From: Gryllus longicercus
Taxonomy: Eukaryota > Arthropoda > Insecta > Orthoptera > Gryllidae
Assembly (NCBI GenBank): GCA_038098605.1
Contig: JAZDUA010000610.1
Coordinates: forward strand, 1-64,000
Direction of reading: 5' to 3'
DNA: 64,000 nucleotides
Shown here piece after piece: positions 11,601 to 22,072 of this stretch. Each line of letters starts with the position of its first letter. Positions within the stretch are counted from its first letter, which is position 1. A model generated the notes under the pieces. That model saw only the letters and a list, made by a program, of their open reading frames with translations. It did not search any database and had not been told where the DNA came from. A program made the position numbers and the translations under genes.

Positions 11601-13105
11601 TCCGTATCTGGGGACACCTAAACGTGTATTTCTGTTGAAATTTTGAACTCGATTTTCCGCAACATTACATAACTTTCCCTGTACTATGTTTATTACATAT
11701 ACGGGAAAGTAAATAGCGATGTTTAAAACATTTGACAACAACGACGTTTTGAACAAAGGTCGCGTGGATATACCGATTTTGTCAGAATGGTGGCGGATGC
11801 ATTGACGAATGTGTCACGCGTAACTGTCGTTTCAGCTTTCGAGCTCAAACGCGGTTAAATGACTCAGAAGCAAGATCTACTTGTTCAGTTTCGGAAATTA
11901 CTACATTTGAATTTTTGGGGACCTTAATTATTCCCCGTGTGACATTTTCAAAAAGCTCTGGAAAACACCTGCAGGTTTCTTTTCTCTCGGACGTTTATAA
12001 AAATAGCATTGTTCCGAACTTCATTAAATTACGTCCGAAATTTGGAAAAATAGTTCAAATATTTTGTTCGTAACAGTACATATTAATAAATTTCAAATTC
12101 ATGTGACGTAAGTGACATTTCTAGAGTAAAATTTTACAAACTTAGTAAAATCTAAAAATCTAGAATTTTGAGTGGTTGCCTTTTTGAACTGGACCATGAA
12201 TATTCATACTGAATGTCTTTACAAACATATACATTATACATTAATATATAATTAATTTGTCCGCAATGTTCCGCATATTTTCTCTTTCAAAATTAAATAT
12301 TTCTTTAAAATTCTGAATTAACTCATACAGTGCATCGTTATTGAAATGGTTAACAATGTTTACATTTTTATGAATTACTCTAATTTTTTGATGACAAAAA
12401 TGATACGGGCCCACAATCCTGTCGGGGATGGAAGCACGCGACCGAAGAAAAAGCAAACACGAAAATTCGACTAAGCATTTGAACAAAGTGTCAGAACGCA
12501 CGAGCACTGATCTGCCGGGCCTGACTCATATCGTTCGGAGGCATGTGAACGGAAATCGAGTATCTGTCGATAAGCGCCCATTGAGAAGTCGCCTCCCATT
12601 GTCCGAGTATCGCGGCAGGGCCCAGTGCTTGCGTAAGCTCTCTCACTCACTCTCAATGGCCTCCGCCTTCATTGAGCGGTGATCGAGGGTACCCCCCCCC
12701 TCGGACATTATACATCAGCGCGCCGCGCTCGTTCTCGGTTTACTCGCGTGAATCACTTGGTCCACTCGGGGCTATCGCTGACGAACTAAGAATGTACTCG
12801 TGTACTCGGGGAGGGGAGGGGAGGGGATGACATTTTCTTAGCAGAGTAACGACAAAGAGTGTGAATGGAAAGAGGGCGGGGACCCGAGACACGAGAGGCG
12901 GAGGCGAATGCCATCACAGCGAACTGTTTACTAGAGAACGTCCCCTGCAAGGTCACGACGCCACAGCCGAGACGCGACAGCTCCACTTCCTGGCCCTGCG
13001 TGTTGGGTGCAAGTGAGGAGGTCGAGGGCGTCGGTCAACCAAAGCACCTTCCACTTTCGTCCAACTCAAATATCTTTGCGCCATAATTCTGAGATAATGT
13101 ATTCT
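11601..13105. other. Interval without a recognisable gene; GC-enriched right half
   Basis: The left part is AT-rich. From about 12420 to 13080 the GC content rises, with a GGGGA run at 12809-12828 able to form stacked guanines. No conserved protein was recognised. It could be a weak island, but no TATA or initiator stands out. Confidence 0.45.
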
Positions 13106-13129
13106 TGTGTGTGTGTGTGAGTGTATATG

Positions 13130-13222
<93 letters not shown>
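13106..13222. repeat. (GT)n(AT)n(GT)n microsatellite
   Basis: A core of about 27 AT units (13137-13191) lies between GT runs (13106-13120 and 13192-13222). The core is self-complementary and could extrude a hairpin. Confidence 0.95.
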
Positions 13223-13226
<4 letters not shown>

Positions 13227-14334
13227 GTATTATTTGTGTTTGTAATAGGACAATCCTATAAACAAATTTAATTGAATTCGATTAACTTTTTGGATAGTTT
13301 CTGCAACAAACAGTAAAAAGAAATATAAAAAAAAAGAAACAAGACTAACCAACTTTTTTGTTAGCAGGACCCGGCAGTAAGAATTTCTGTCGAAAATTCG
13401 CCGCTTTCTGGAGCACGATTACAATATTTTTTATTCTCACGAAGCAAGAGCGAGAAAGTAAGAAAATAAAATAAAATTTAAAAAAAGACAACGTGAAGTG
13501 GTGCCAAGTCAGATGTGTGGAAAAAGACTCTAGAGTAATTTCTCGAACGTTCCCTGCCTATTTAAAAAAATATGTATGAAGTCGATTATTGCCTTCCAAA
13601 TGCCCTAGAATTCATCTTAAAATGGCAAGTGGAGTAGAGTTGTTTTAGGTTTGAAGCTACTCTATGCCTCTGGTCTCCAATCAGAGAACTTAGAATAAGA
13701 AGACACCTCAAACGATTTAACAGAAAAATGAAAATAAAAAACAAAGAATGGAAAGTCAATGTACTTGTATACGATCTCGTAGAGAAAGCGGTAAACTTTA
13801 ACAAAGGAAGTTCTAGAAGAGGAATTATGAACACCATTACGAAAAGTATTTTCGTAATTGTTTATCTGATTCGGAAAGCGTATTCCATTCTACATGATCA
13901 TGTATTTGACGGAGAGAAAACATTGTATATAGCAAAATTTGAATGCGCACACAAATTGAATCAAAACTACGCAGTGTCTGGCGAAGTGAGAGACGTCTTT
14001 GGTTTTTGATTAGATGCCCAGGAACTCGGGGAAACTCAAAACTCAATGAAAGAGTTCCGAATCTGACCAATAAAATGCAAACATTTGATTGTGTTATTTC
14101 GCCTAATTCTCATACTGCGCTTATCGACAGACTTGTGATAACCAATGCGTCACTGCTTAAGACTCAGCTGTCGTGCGACAGCAAATAACAAGGAAGAGGC
14201 CAGAAGGAGGAAGGAGGAGGCCAAGAAGGAAGTATTTGCCATCCACGTGATGCGTTACGGTAAAGCAACTATTTTTACATATATTGTCGGTATATAAAGA
14301 ACTCGTACGTACGTACATAATTATTATACAACTG
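13223..14334. other. AT-rich interval, no gene seen
   Basis: No recognised gene or repeat. Overlapping small ORFs on both strands at 13586-14188 lack any family signature. A GTAC run lies at 14308-14319. Confidence 0.5.
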
Positions 14335-14490
14335 CCACCACCCTGTCACCTTATTGAACGCGTTTACGCTCGGGAATAGTTTCCCCATACGCAAAGAATA
14401 CCAAGTTGTGACTTTGTTACTGACTAACAAATTTACTTCAATAAAGAAATTTGTTCAAAGAATTGTCACCCCGACCGGGATTAGGATCGA
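14335..14490. mobile_element. Rearranged copy of the S3 retroposon region
   Basis: Two blocks resemble the region 23840-24010. Block one (14335-14400: CTGTCACC, CGCTCGGGAATA) matches the minus strand of 23925-24000. Block two (14448-14490: AATTTGTTCAAAGAATTG, CCGACCGGGATTAG) matches the plus strand of 23830-23870. The two blocks are thus inverted relative to each other compared with 23.8-24.0 kb. No intact Pol III promoter remains. Confidence 0.5.
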
Positions 14491-14639
14491 TAATTTTTGG
14501 AACAAGTTTAATAATTATACAACGGTATATTAACGTGCGTGAAGACTTTGCTGTTAAAATATTTAGTTTAGTGCAGTGTTATTCCAGGGTATTTTATATT
14601 TCGTTCTTCAGCAGTGTGCGCGCTACTTTGTGTGGTTTA

Positions 14640-14960
14640 GTCGAGCAGCGTTTCTGCACCTGCGGGCCGCTAGTTTAACCCACGGGTAGACGCAGCCTGG
14701 TAGCACGGGAAACACGGGTAGACGCAGCCGTTTCCTCAGCCGCGCGCCGACGCAATCAAAGCGATAGAGGCACCGTCTTGCGGAGGCTTCTGTATAGGTG
14801 TCGTCTGCTGTTGGTTGCTAGGGCGGGGCGGGGCGGGGCGGGGCGGGGCGGGGCGGGGCGGGGGCCTGCGCTCACAAAAGCCGCCGTCGCCCGTGTGTGT
14901 GCGTGCCCGTAGCGGCCTTTAGTGGGGGCAGCCGCGTGCCAGTGCCGACACGAGGCATGC
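14640..14960. promoter_or_regulatory. CpG-rich island with a GGGGC run
   Basis: GC-rich, CpG-dense stretch holding a near-duplicated GGGTAGACGCAGCC word (about 14681 and 14716) and the GGGGC pentamer run. No TATA box or recognisable exon. Promoter function is only inferred from composition. Confidence 0.35.
14821..14866 (+). repeat. (GGGGC)n, about nine units
   Basis: Consecutive GGGGC pentamers. Nine runs of at least three guanines in under 50 bp satisfy the usual G-quadruplex pattern on the plus strand. Confidence 0.95.
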
Positions 14961-14979
14961 ATGAGGCAGCTGCGACCCG

Positions 14980-15063
14980 CCAGGAGAAGGAGAAGGAGAA
15001 GAAGAAGAAGAAGAAGAAGAAGAAGAAGAAGAAGAAGAAGAAGAAGAAGAAGACGACGACGAA
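14980..15063 (+). repeat. (GAA)n microsatellite ending in (GAC)n
   Basis: GAGAAG units pass into about 17 GAA units and then GACGACGACGAA. The run sits immediately 5' of SINE S2b, where box A would be expected, so expansion may have replaced the SINE head. Confidence 0.95.
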
Positions 15064-15282
15064 GGAAGAGGAGCGCCAAGGCAGTAGTCCCGTAGCGATC
15101 TCGGACCGAAGGATCGCGGGTTCGAGTCCCACCTCTGGCATGATTGTCTTGTGTTCGTCCTTTCACCCCCTATCAGCATATCGTGTCGTCCTCACAGTTT
15201 CCATATCGTTACAAGCAATAGTGGTCACTAATGACCTAGAAGTTGATGCGACCTTCAAATAAAAATTTTAAAAAATTAAAAA
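15064..15282 (+). mobile_element. tRNA-derived SINE S2, copy b
   Basis: Box B is GGTTCGAGTCC (15119-15129). It is followed by the family body TGTGTTCGTCCTTTCACC and CCCTATCA, shared with 53.1-53.3 kb, and an A-rich 3' end. The 5' part with box A is missing or replaced by the GAA/GAC run. A GTTGATGCGACCTTCAAATA block before the A-rich end could be a LINE-borrowed tail; that is a suggestion from memory. Confidence 0.75.
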
Positions 15283-15479
15283 AGTATTTTTGTCGTCACA
15301 AAAACAAATTTATATTCTAAATGACATTGTTATAAAGTGAAAAAAAAAGACATTTCCGCCCCCCTAATTGCTTCGCAATTCGCCTGGTGTTGACTGGAGC
15401 AACTACGTAAAACTACCAATCAGAACATCCAGTTCCGCCCCTAATAACAACACGAGGAGTAACCTCCTTATGATTCAAC
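15283..15479. other. Short AT-rich spacer
   Basis: Nothing recognisable beyond an A-rich run and the paired words AATTGCTTCGCAATT (15365-15379), a small perfect hairpin. Confidence 0.5.
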
Positions 15480-15740
15480 TGGTGTAGAGAAGGAGGCGGG
15501 GGCGGGGGCAGGGGTGGGGGCGGGGCGACAGGAGCTTTTCCCGAAGGGTGCCCGCCCCCGCCGGCGGACGTGCGTCAGCGCGGCGTCACGTCGGGACGGA
15601 AGCCGACGCCCCCTCCCCCCACCCACGCGCTCTGGGGAAGTGGCGGCAGCGACTGCCGGGACATCGCAACAGGCGACATTGCAACACGGGGGTGGGGGGG
15701 TGGGGGGCGCGACCACTACAAGGGCTGCGCCTCGCTCCCT
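15480..15740. promoter_or_regulatory. CpG-rich island
   Basis: GC-rich with GGGGCGGGGC and repeated GGGGGCG/GGGGTG runs at 15495-15530 and 15690-15710. CpG-dense throughout. It ends just before SINE S1a. No core promoter element is visible. Confidence 0.35.
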
Positions 15741-15767
15741 TGCCCTTGCCCAGACACGGACTCTTTA

Positions 15768-16033
15768 ATAAATTGATGGCTCATTTTACGTGGCGAGACT
15801 CGCGCCATCAGGCCCGCTCTTCCGTCTGACCACGCAAATTTCGCTACGCTCTTTCACCAAGTAGCGGAGAAAGAAGGTATTTCTTAGGCTTGAGGATCTT
15901 TTACATGCAAGTAAATCTAATAACATGGGACAGCCGGCTTTACTTCCCCTCCGAAGGAAGGCGTACGAAGGATTTTTTCGCCCTTAAAAATCCACGGCTT
16001 CGATCGTGTTTAACTTGGGGTTACACCATCGCC
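15768..16033 (-). mobile_element. tRNA-derived SINE S1, copy a (internally deleted head)
   Basis: Read on the minus strand it has the S1 body: AAAATCCTTCGTACGCC, CCTTCGGAGG, a CTACTTGGTGAAAGAGCG-like block, and the 3' sequence TCTCGCCACGTAAAATGAG. The head keeps GGCGATGGTGTAAC but then jumps to CCAAGTT, so about 23 bp between the A and B boxes are gone. The copy should not be transcribable by Pol III. Confidence 0.85.
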
Positions 16034-16539
16034 GTTACACTCTTCGGTAGCCTTCACGTTTTTACTGCATTTCACGTCCCTCATTTACCTTAGAATCGCT
16101 GACACCAAGATATATAGAAATATCGTTCAAACCACCAAAAACGTTGTTTATGAAATACATATCGTGCGACAACGTATTACTACAATTCGAGATTGTAGAG
16201 TCGCCAAAGTAAGTCGTTGGGGCGAGTTTGATAAATGAACCAATCGAGTTACGATACGAATATCGTACAGTGTTTTATCCGCTTCGTACAATTTGCAAAG
16301 ATCTAGGTTTCTAGAATGTCTGTTCAAATTTGACTATTCATTTTACGAAAGATGAGAGACTGCTTTGCTGGTACTTGATAGCACGTCATGGATTATTAGA
16401 AAACGTGTGATCTAAAAATTCATATTATTACGAAACTAATACCTTTCATAAAGTTTGATTCCAGGTGCCAAAAATGAGTCACAGCAATGAAACCGCCACC
16501 GAAATTGAACGTGAACTGCAATATCCTATTGAAAGTTTT
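16034..16539. other. AT-rich spacer between two S1 SINEs
   Basis: No gene seen. TTACGATACGAATATCGTA (16249-16267) contains a short inverted repeat around ATATCG. Confidence 0.5.
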
Positions 16540-16867
16540 TCGTGACGACACTCGGGCCATCAGGCCTGCTCTTCCGTCTGATTTCGCGACTTCCCTTTCA
16601 CCATCTAGCGGAGAAAGAAGGGATTACCCGGCCGACGAAACAGGACCTTTTTTTTAAAAAAATGTAGCTCAGAGGCTTATTTCAGACTTGAGGATGCTTT
16701 TTATGCAGTAAATCTATAACATGGGACATGAGGCTTGACTTTCCCTCCGAAAAAAGGCGTACGAACTATTTTTGTCTCCTGTAAACAATCCACGGCTTTG
16801 ATTGGGTTTGAACCCGTAATCCATCGGGGCACAACACCCCGATATACCATTATACCACCGAACCCGC
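16540..16867 (-). mobile_element. tRNA-derived SINE S1, copy b (diverged)
   Basis: Body and 3' end match S1 (GATGGCCCGAGTGTCGTCACG end, CGTACGCC block). Its tRNA-like head differs from the others: GGTGGTATAATGGTATAT, then CCCCGATGG, then box B GGGTTCAAACCC (16801-16815). This suggests a subfamily with a different or heavily mutated head on the same body. About 330 bp, close to full length. Confidence 0.8.
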
Positions 16868-17824
16868 TAAGAGTGGCACAAAAGTAGATGGAGAAGAGAA
16901 GGAGTACAAGGAAAGTGGAAATAGCAGCAAAGGAGCAAGGGGGCGGTAGCGGGGGCGGACGCACAACGTAGAAGAGATCCGCCTGCATCGCGAGAAAGTG
17001 AACGTTGAGGGGATGTGACTCACGGCAGAGTTCGCACGGCAGTGTGCGGGGTAGAGCGTAGGCGGGGAAAAGCGGGCAGTTGCAAAGGCCACAGAAAATG
17101 CGGGCGCCCACGGGAGGCACACGAACGGGAAATCCCCGACGCTTAAAACTCGTTCGTCGACTTGTAGGCTCGCTACTGGATTGCATTCTAATTAAAATAA
17201 GTACAAAAACCAAAAAATGTAATTACTAGGGAGAGAATTTGTATCCTCTAAACGATACTGAAATATGCATGCTAAAACATTCTAAAATATATACTTTAAT
17301 ATGCAATTAAAATTAACAATATTTCATTTCCTTCATCAACAAAAAATATATAATGAAATTATATATTTTTGGGCAAACGTAACATGATGGACATAGTTGG
17401 CGAGAGAAATAATGGAGTAAATATGCACCTTAGTGAAGTACATTGCATGCTTGTATTTAATCTGACTTCTCACTTTAAAAACCATGTTATCCTGAAAGAC
17501 CCCACATTTGCACTAGTATTTTATCATCTATAGAAAACAAATACTACCCTAACTGCGACAGGTTCTTTCGAATCAATGAACGCTGGCAAATAAATAGATT
17601 CTACGAAACGATGAAACATTTTATAGACGTCTCTATCATAACGAAATATGCAAAATATGCGCCTGTAATCACACAAATATGAACCAAGAGGAAAAATCGG
17701 CTAAAAATATGCACAAACACATTAATCTGTACAGCATCATAATCTAATCAAATGTCAAGATATTCTGCATAGCTGCACGTTGAAGCAACGGACAAAAAAT
17801 CATAGTAGTGAGTCGATTCGTCTG
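16868..17824. other. Mixed interval, no gene seen
   Basis: The first 280 bp (16870-17150) are GC-enriched and purine-rich; the remainder is AT-rich with ATATATTT words. The ORFs of 170 and 90 codons on the minus strand overlap the SINE and have no domain. Confidence 0.45.
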
Positions 17825-18180
17825 CGTCCAACCCAGAAGAAAGCCCGCCATCGGGAGCGTTCGCTCTTCGGGCGCTGGAGAGCGCTGTAGAGGTCGAGGG
17901 GGGGTGGGCGCCCTTTGGCCGCGCAGGGGCGGGGCCGCGTCAGGCAGTGAGGGGGGAGGGGGGGCGTGGCACCTGCGGCGGCGGCGGAGGCGCATCGCGA
18001 GCGAGAAAGGAGGCCACCCCCACCCCCACCTCAGCGGTGAAAGGCGGAGGCGGCCCCTGACCCCGCCCCGCAGCCACGCCCTCTCGACCCGACCTCACGC
18101 GATGACCGCTCCCCGCCCCGCCCCACTCCACTCTCCTCGCTCGATGCAACGTCCTTCGGAACGGGAAAACGAGCGAGGCG
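17825..18180. promoter_or_regulatory. CpG-rich island
   Basis: CpG-dense with GGGGCGGGGCCGCG (about 17926) and CCCCGCCCCGC (about 18060) boxes on opposite strands, and a CGGCGGCGGCGG run near 17975-17990. Flanked by AT-rich DNA on both sides and not by a long array. No TATA box. A housekeeping-type promoter or first exon is possible. Confidence 0.4.
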
Positions 18181-19299
18181 ACCACAAAAGGTTTACGCCC
18201 CTGATTTTGTTCCCTCAACACTAGCCTTTCAAAACACCCAAAGAATTAACACGCAGCTTCTTTAATATGATTTTGCCAGCAAATATCTTGTATGTAGAGT
18301 ATCGTGTTTGAATACACGATTTTCTAGTTCATAATGAATACCACCCCGGTCATAAAATGCTCAACTTACGTTTTCTTTACAATTAAATGCCGTGACACAT
18401 CTATCCTCAAAATTTCCATTGACTAAAAAATCAAACTGCTCAAATTTTAACACTGTCACTTACTTTCTCCACAGTCTGCCATTTACCCAGCGACACGATA
18501 CGGAACTTTGATGTAAAGTACGAGACTTCGGTTCGAGAAAGGGGGCAACAAGGGGGATACGACAGCGCTTCCTGCACGGGGAGTCCCTCTGTGGGCCACC
18601 GCAAGGTCCAAGCCAGGCATCGATTTTCCACGGGCACTTATTACCGCCCCCACCCCCGCTCCCTTCCACTCCTCACGCTATCTCAATTTATGCCTCCAGA
18701 TAACTCGGGTTTAACGGCCCAAGGTAGGGCGATAGTCGGGCGCATTAGCATAATGAAACACAGCGACCTCTTTCCGGCACGCCGAACGCCGACTTATCAC
18801 CAGCAGTCCCTCGCCGCCGTTGCCAAATATTTCACGTCGCAGGACATCCTATCATTCGTCCGACGCGGCTGCCACGTGTTATTTAAATGCCATTGTGAAG
18901 CGACGTACACAAAATGGGGTCGCTCCTTGAACACGGCAAAGCGAGGTCGAGAGCAAAAAGCTTTACATCGAGGCGAGATTGCATCACCGCGTGCTAACAC
19001 GCGCGATAAAGTTAATTTCATGCAAGGTAGATATGTGTAAGATTCCATCAAACTGCAAAGTAATCACATTCACGAGGTGTCAGGATCAAGAGCACGGTAC
19101 AAAAACTTCACAAATACTTCTACATCTCTTCACAACGTTTTACCACATACAAAACACTCCATGACAATATAACCGTACATAACATGTCATGAAGTTTTCT
19201 ATGATACTCATACATAACAGTAGGCAGAAATGCCGGAAGAAGCTCGTGGAATAAGAAAAAGACAAACTCGTGAAAAGGCAAAGACGAAGACGAAGGGAG
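18181..19299. other. Interval of moderate GC, no gene seen
   Basis: AT-rich to about 18530, then moderately GC-rich to 18990, with no recognisable protein in any frame (longest ORF 149 codons at 18591-19040, no family signature). Confidence 0.45.
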
Positions 19300-20320
19300 A
19301 GAGGAACAAGAAGAGAAAGGAAGGGAGAGAGGAACAAGAAGAGAAAGGAAGGGAGAAGGGAAGAAGAGGAGAACGAAAGGGAGAAGGGAAGAAGAGGAGA
19401 ACGAAAGGGAGAAGGGAAGAAGAGGAGAACGAAAGGGAGAAGGGAAGAAGAGGAGAACGAAAGGGAGAAGGGAAGAAGAGGAGAACGAAAGGGAGAAGGG
19501 AAGAAGAGGAGAACGAAAGGGAGAGAGGCACAAGAGGAGAACGAAAGGGAGAGAGGCACAAGAGGAGAACGAAAGGGAGAGAGGCACAAGAGGAGAACGA
19601 AAGGGAGAGAGGCACAAGAAGAGAACGAAAGGGAGAGAGGCACAAGAAGAGAACGAAAGGGAGAGAGGCACAAGAGGAGAACGAAAGGGAGAGAGGCACA
19701 AGAGGAGAACGAAAGGGAGAGAGGCACAAGAAGAGAACGAAAGGGAGAGAGGCACAAGAGGAGAACGAAAGGGAGAGAGGCACAAGAAGAGAACGAAAGG
19801 GAGAGAGGCACAAGAAGAGAACGAAAGGGAGAGGGGCACAAGAGGAGAACGAAAGGGAGAGAGGCACAAGAGGAGAACGAAAGGGAGAGAGGCACAAGAG
19901 GAGAACGAAAGGGAGAGAGGCACAAGAGGAGAACGAAAGGGAGAGAGGCACAAGAGGAGAACGAAAGGGAGAGAGGCACAAGAAGAGAACGAAAGGGAGA
20001 GAGGCACAAGAAGAGAACGAAAGGGAGAGAGGCACAAGAGGAGAACGAAAGGGAGAGAGGCACAAGAGGAGAACGAAAGGGAGAGAGGCACAAGAGGAGA
20101 ACGAAAGGAGAGAGGCACAAGAGGAGAACGAAAGGGAGAGAGGCACAAGAGGAGAACGAAAGGGAGAGAGGCACAAGAGGAGAACGAAAGGGAGAGAGGC
20201 ACAAGAGGAGAACGAAAGGGAGAGAGGCACAAGAGGAGAACGAAAGGGAGAGAGGCACAAGAGGAGAACGAAAGGGAGAGATGAAGAAGAGGACGAAAGG
20301 GAGAAGGGAAGAAGATGAGA
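19300..20320 (+). repeat. 28-bp purine-rich tandem array, about 34 units
   Basis: Every unit ends with GAGGAGAACGAAA or GAAGAGAACGAAA. The first six (about 19351-19518) start GGGAGAAGGGAAGAA; the next 27 or so start GGGAGAGAGGCACAA. One unit near 20107 has lost a G, shifting the phase. Both edges decay into looser GAAGAGGA sequence. Since 28 leaves remainder 1 on division by 3 and the unit lacks stops, open frames of 360-580 codons appear on both strands; they are artefacts. Confidence 0.97.
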
Positions 20321-20479
20321 AGGAAAGGGAAAATGAAACAAGATGAAAAGAAAAATGAAAGAGGAGAAAGGGAAAAAGGAAGATGCAGAAAGTACGAGGA
20401 AGATAAGGAGTGGATGACAGGAAGAGAGGAAGAAGAGGAAGAAAAGCAAACGCACAAAAATCATCGACCTGCTCCTTAC

Positions 20480-20840
20480 AGAGGCCCAATCCAATCCGAA
20501 GCTCCATCTCCCGCATCGCCTTTGCCAGACGCTCCGCCGGGGGCGTGGCGCGGGGGCGTGGCGCAGGCGCAGATTGCGCCCGCCCGCCCGCCCGTCGGCG
20601 GAAGCGGATACGGCGCGGAAAATCGCATCGGCACGCGCCCGGGCCTCCGCCTCCGCCAGGCGCCTGTCGCTCGCGCCTCCGTAAACGAATTCCTCCCCCT
20701 CCCCCCTCTGCCCCCGGCCGACAGCCGCCACCGCTGCGCCGTAACCCGTTTGCGACGCCCGACTGCCTCCCTCCGCCCCAAACAGGTGCGCGGGTGGAGG
20801 GCCGCGGAGAAAGCGGTTCTTCAAGCCTCCCCCCACACAC
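20480..20840. promoter_or_regulatory. CpG-rich island with an NRF1-like site
   Basis: CpG-dense, with two GGGGCGTGGCGC words (20540-20565), a GCGCAGGCGCA NRF1/Ewg-type motif (20561-20571) and CCCGCCCGCCCGCC. It follows the 28-bp array after a short purine-rich transition and ends at a CA run (20832-20849). A TATA-less promoter is a reasonable guess. Confidence 0.4.
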
Positions 20841-20969
20841 ACACACACACTCAAAAAAACAACAGGAAACGAACGGATTTTGCTCCGCAGACACTAACGA
20901 GTATCCGGGTGCGCAAACGTACTGACAGTTGCCAGGTCACAAATTAAGCTCCCTATACCAAATTTTTAC

Positions 20970-21112
20970 TTAACCGTGCACTACACGTAATCTGTTCACG
21001 GTTTCATCCAATCGGAAGCTTGAACGTCCCTCTAGTAACGTCACTGTAGCGTCATATAAGCTCCCGATTGGATGAAACCGCAATAGCGATTTACGTCAAG
21101 AAAACGACTAAA
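20970..21112. mobile_element. MITE family B, copy 2
   Basis: A nearly complete palindromic copy of about 143 bp. The left arm has CACGGTTTCATCCAATCGG and AGCTTGAACGT; the right arm has TAAGCTCCCGATTGGATGAA and TTTACGTCAAG. Centre TAACGTCACTGTAGCGT. The outer ends TTTACTTAACCGTGCA and ACGACTAAATAAAT are imperfectly complementary. Confidence 0.85.
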
Positions 21113-21240
21113 TAAATTGTACTAGTCCCAGAGGTGCAGGTTGCCAAAGACACAGATATACTAGACAGATGAACGACGATGTACAATTCTTATTGGCCCT
21201 GATTCTCTAAACAGGTGGAAGAAGCTGGATGGATTCAATC

Positions 21241-21488
21241 AAGCACTGATCAACGGGGAGGGAAATGAGGGAAATCCTCCCTCCCCTGAAAGTTTTCTGT
21301 AAACATTTAATTTTAACTTGTCACGAAACTTTCCAAAGAAAATATTTTCGGATAATCATTAAAACGAATAGAATTCTCAGCGTGAGCAGAGCGTAACCTG
21401 CGGTATTTTGCACAATGAGTAATATGACATCTTCGAAGAAAAAAATTTGAATTTCTCGTCCCAAAATTTGCCTCCGGATCCGCCCCTG
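21241..21488 (-). mobile_element. MITE family D, copy 2 (best ends)
   Basis: On the minus strand it begins CAGGGGCGGATCCGGAGG and ends with the imperfect complement of CAAGCACTGATCAACG. Length is 248 bp, against 245 and 250 for the other copies. The CAGGGGCGGATCC type of terminus is familiar from non-autonomous hAT elements. No matching 8-bp target duplication is visible: the flanks are GATTCAAT and GTTGCGTA. Its 5' end touches repeat C2 directly. Confidence 0.75.
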
Positions 21489-21900
21489 GTTGCGTAGTGT
21501 TTCCGGGCGCGTCAAATGCCGAGCTCAATTGTAATTCCGTTAGCGTAGCGCATGTTTTATCGGTGAAGAGGGCGATGACAGTCTCTCGCTGGATGGCGAG
21601 TTTCGGCGCCGAATAATCCGTCGGCTTGCGCAGATTTTCTCAACCAGGTATCTCCCACTAACACGACACCGCCCCTGCCGGGACAAGCTTTAAGCTCCCG
21701 ACTCGTCGCCTGGCATGTTTGGTAGTGTATCGCATGTGTGTGTAAGTACGGGGGTGCGACGAGGACAAAATGGAAAAGTACAGCTCCGGGATTCGTCTGG
21801 TATTGGTTAGATAGACCACGGAGAACTCCCGATCAGAGCAGCCAGCCGCTACAATGCTCCTCCAGACAGCGGAGGGGCTGAGGATCGACCTAGCTATCTA
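21489..21900 (+). repeat. Interspersed repeat family C, copy 2
   Basis: Begins GTGTTTCCGGGCGCGTCAA, directly after MITE D2, and runs through GGATGGCGAGTTTCGGCGCC, CCGTCGGCTTGCG, AACCAGGTATCTCCCAC, GCTCCCGACTCGTC and CAGAGCAGCCAGCCGCTA. Compared with C1 and C4 the AGGAAGAGGAAGGAAAGATCGC block is shortened. Confidence 0.75.
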
Positions 21901-22072
21901 ACTAGTGAGGAAAAGGCAGAACCACTTGCTGCCTGCGAGAGTCGCCGGCGAACGCTCTTCGGGCGCGGTTGCGCCACACGCACAGCGCCGCGCCATTCGA
22001 CTGGCCTCAAGCTGACCTTTGCTTCGCTCCGAGACGCCACGCCCGCCAACATCATCTGCAGAGCTGGACAGA
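21901..22072. promoter_or_regulatory. Small CpG-rich patch before the GA array
   Basis: About 120 bp (21930-22050) rich in CpG (GTCGCCGGCGAACG, GGGCGCGG, CGCGCCATTCG), ending where the GGGAGAGA array begins. Too short for a confident island call. Confidence 0.25.

Noticed and set aside
14756..15166. 136-codon ORF with an apparently conserved GGTRTRDPSVRDRYGTTAL peptide
   Set aside because: The peptide is a translation of the SINE S2 head and recurs at 53.2 kb; such SINE-derived peptides are common false gene models.
19120..20894. ORFs up to 584 codons on both strands
   Set aside because: Produced by the 28-bp array without stop triplets; low-complexity Arg/Glu/Lys or Leu/Ser/Phe peptides only.
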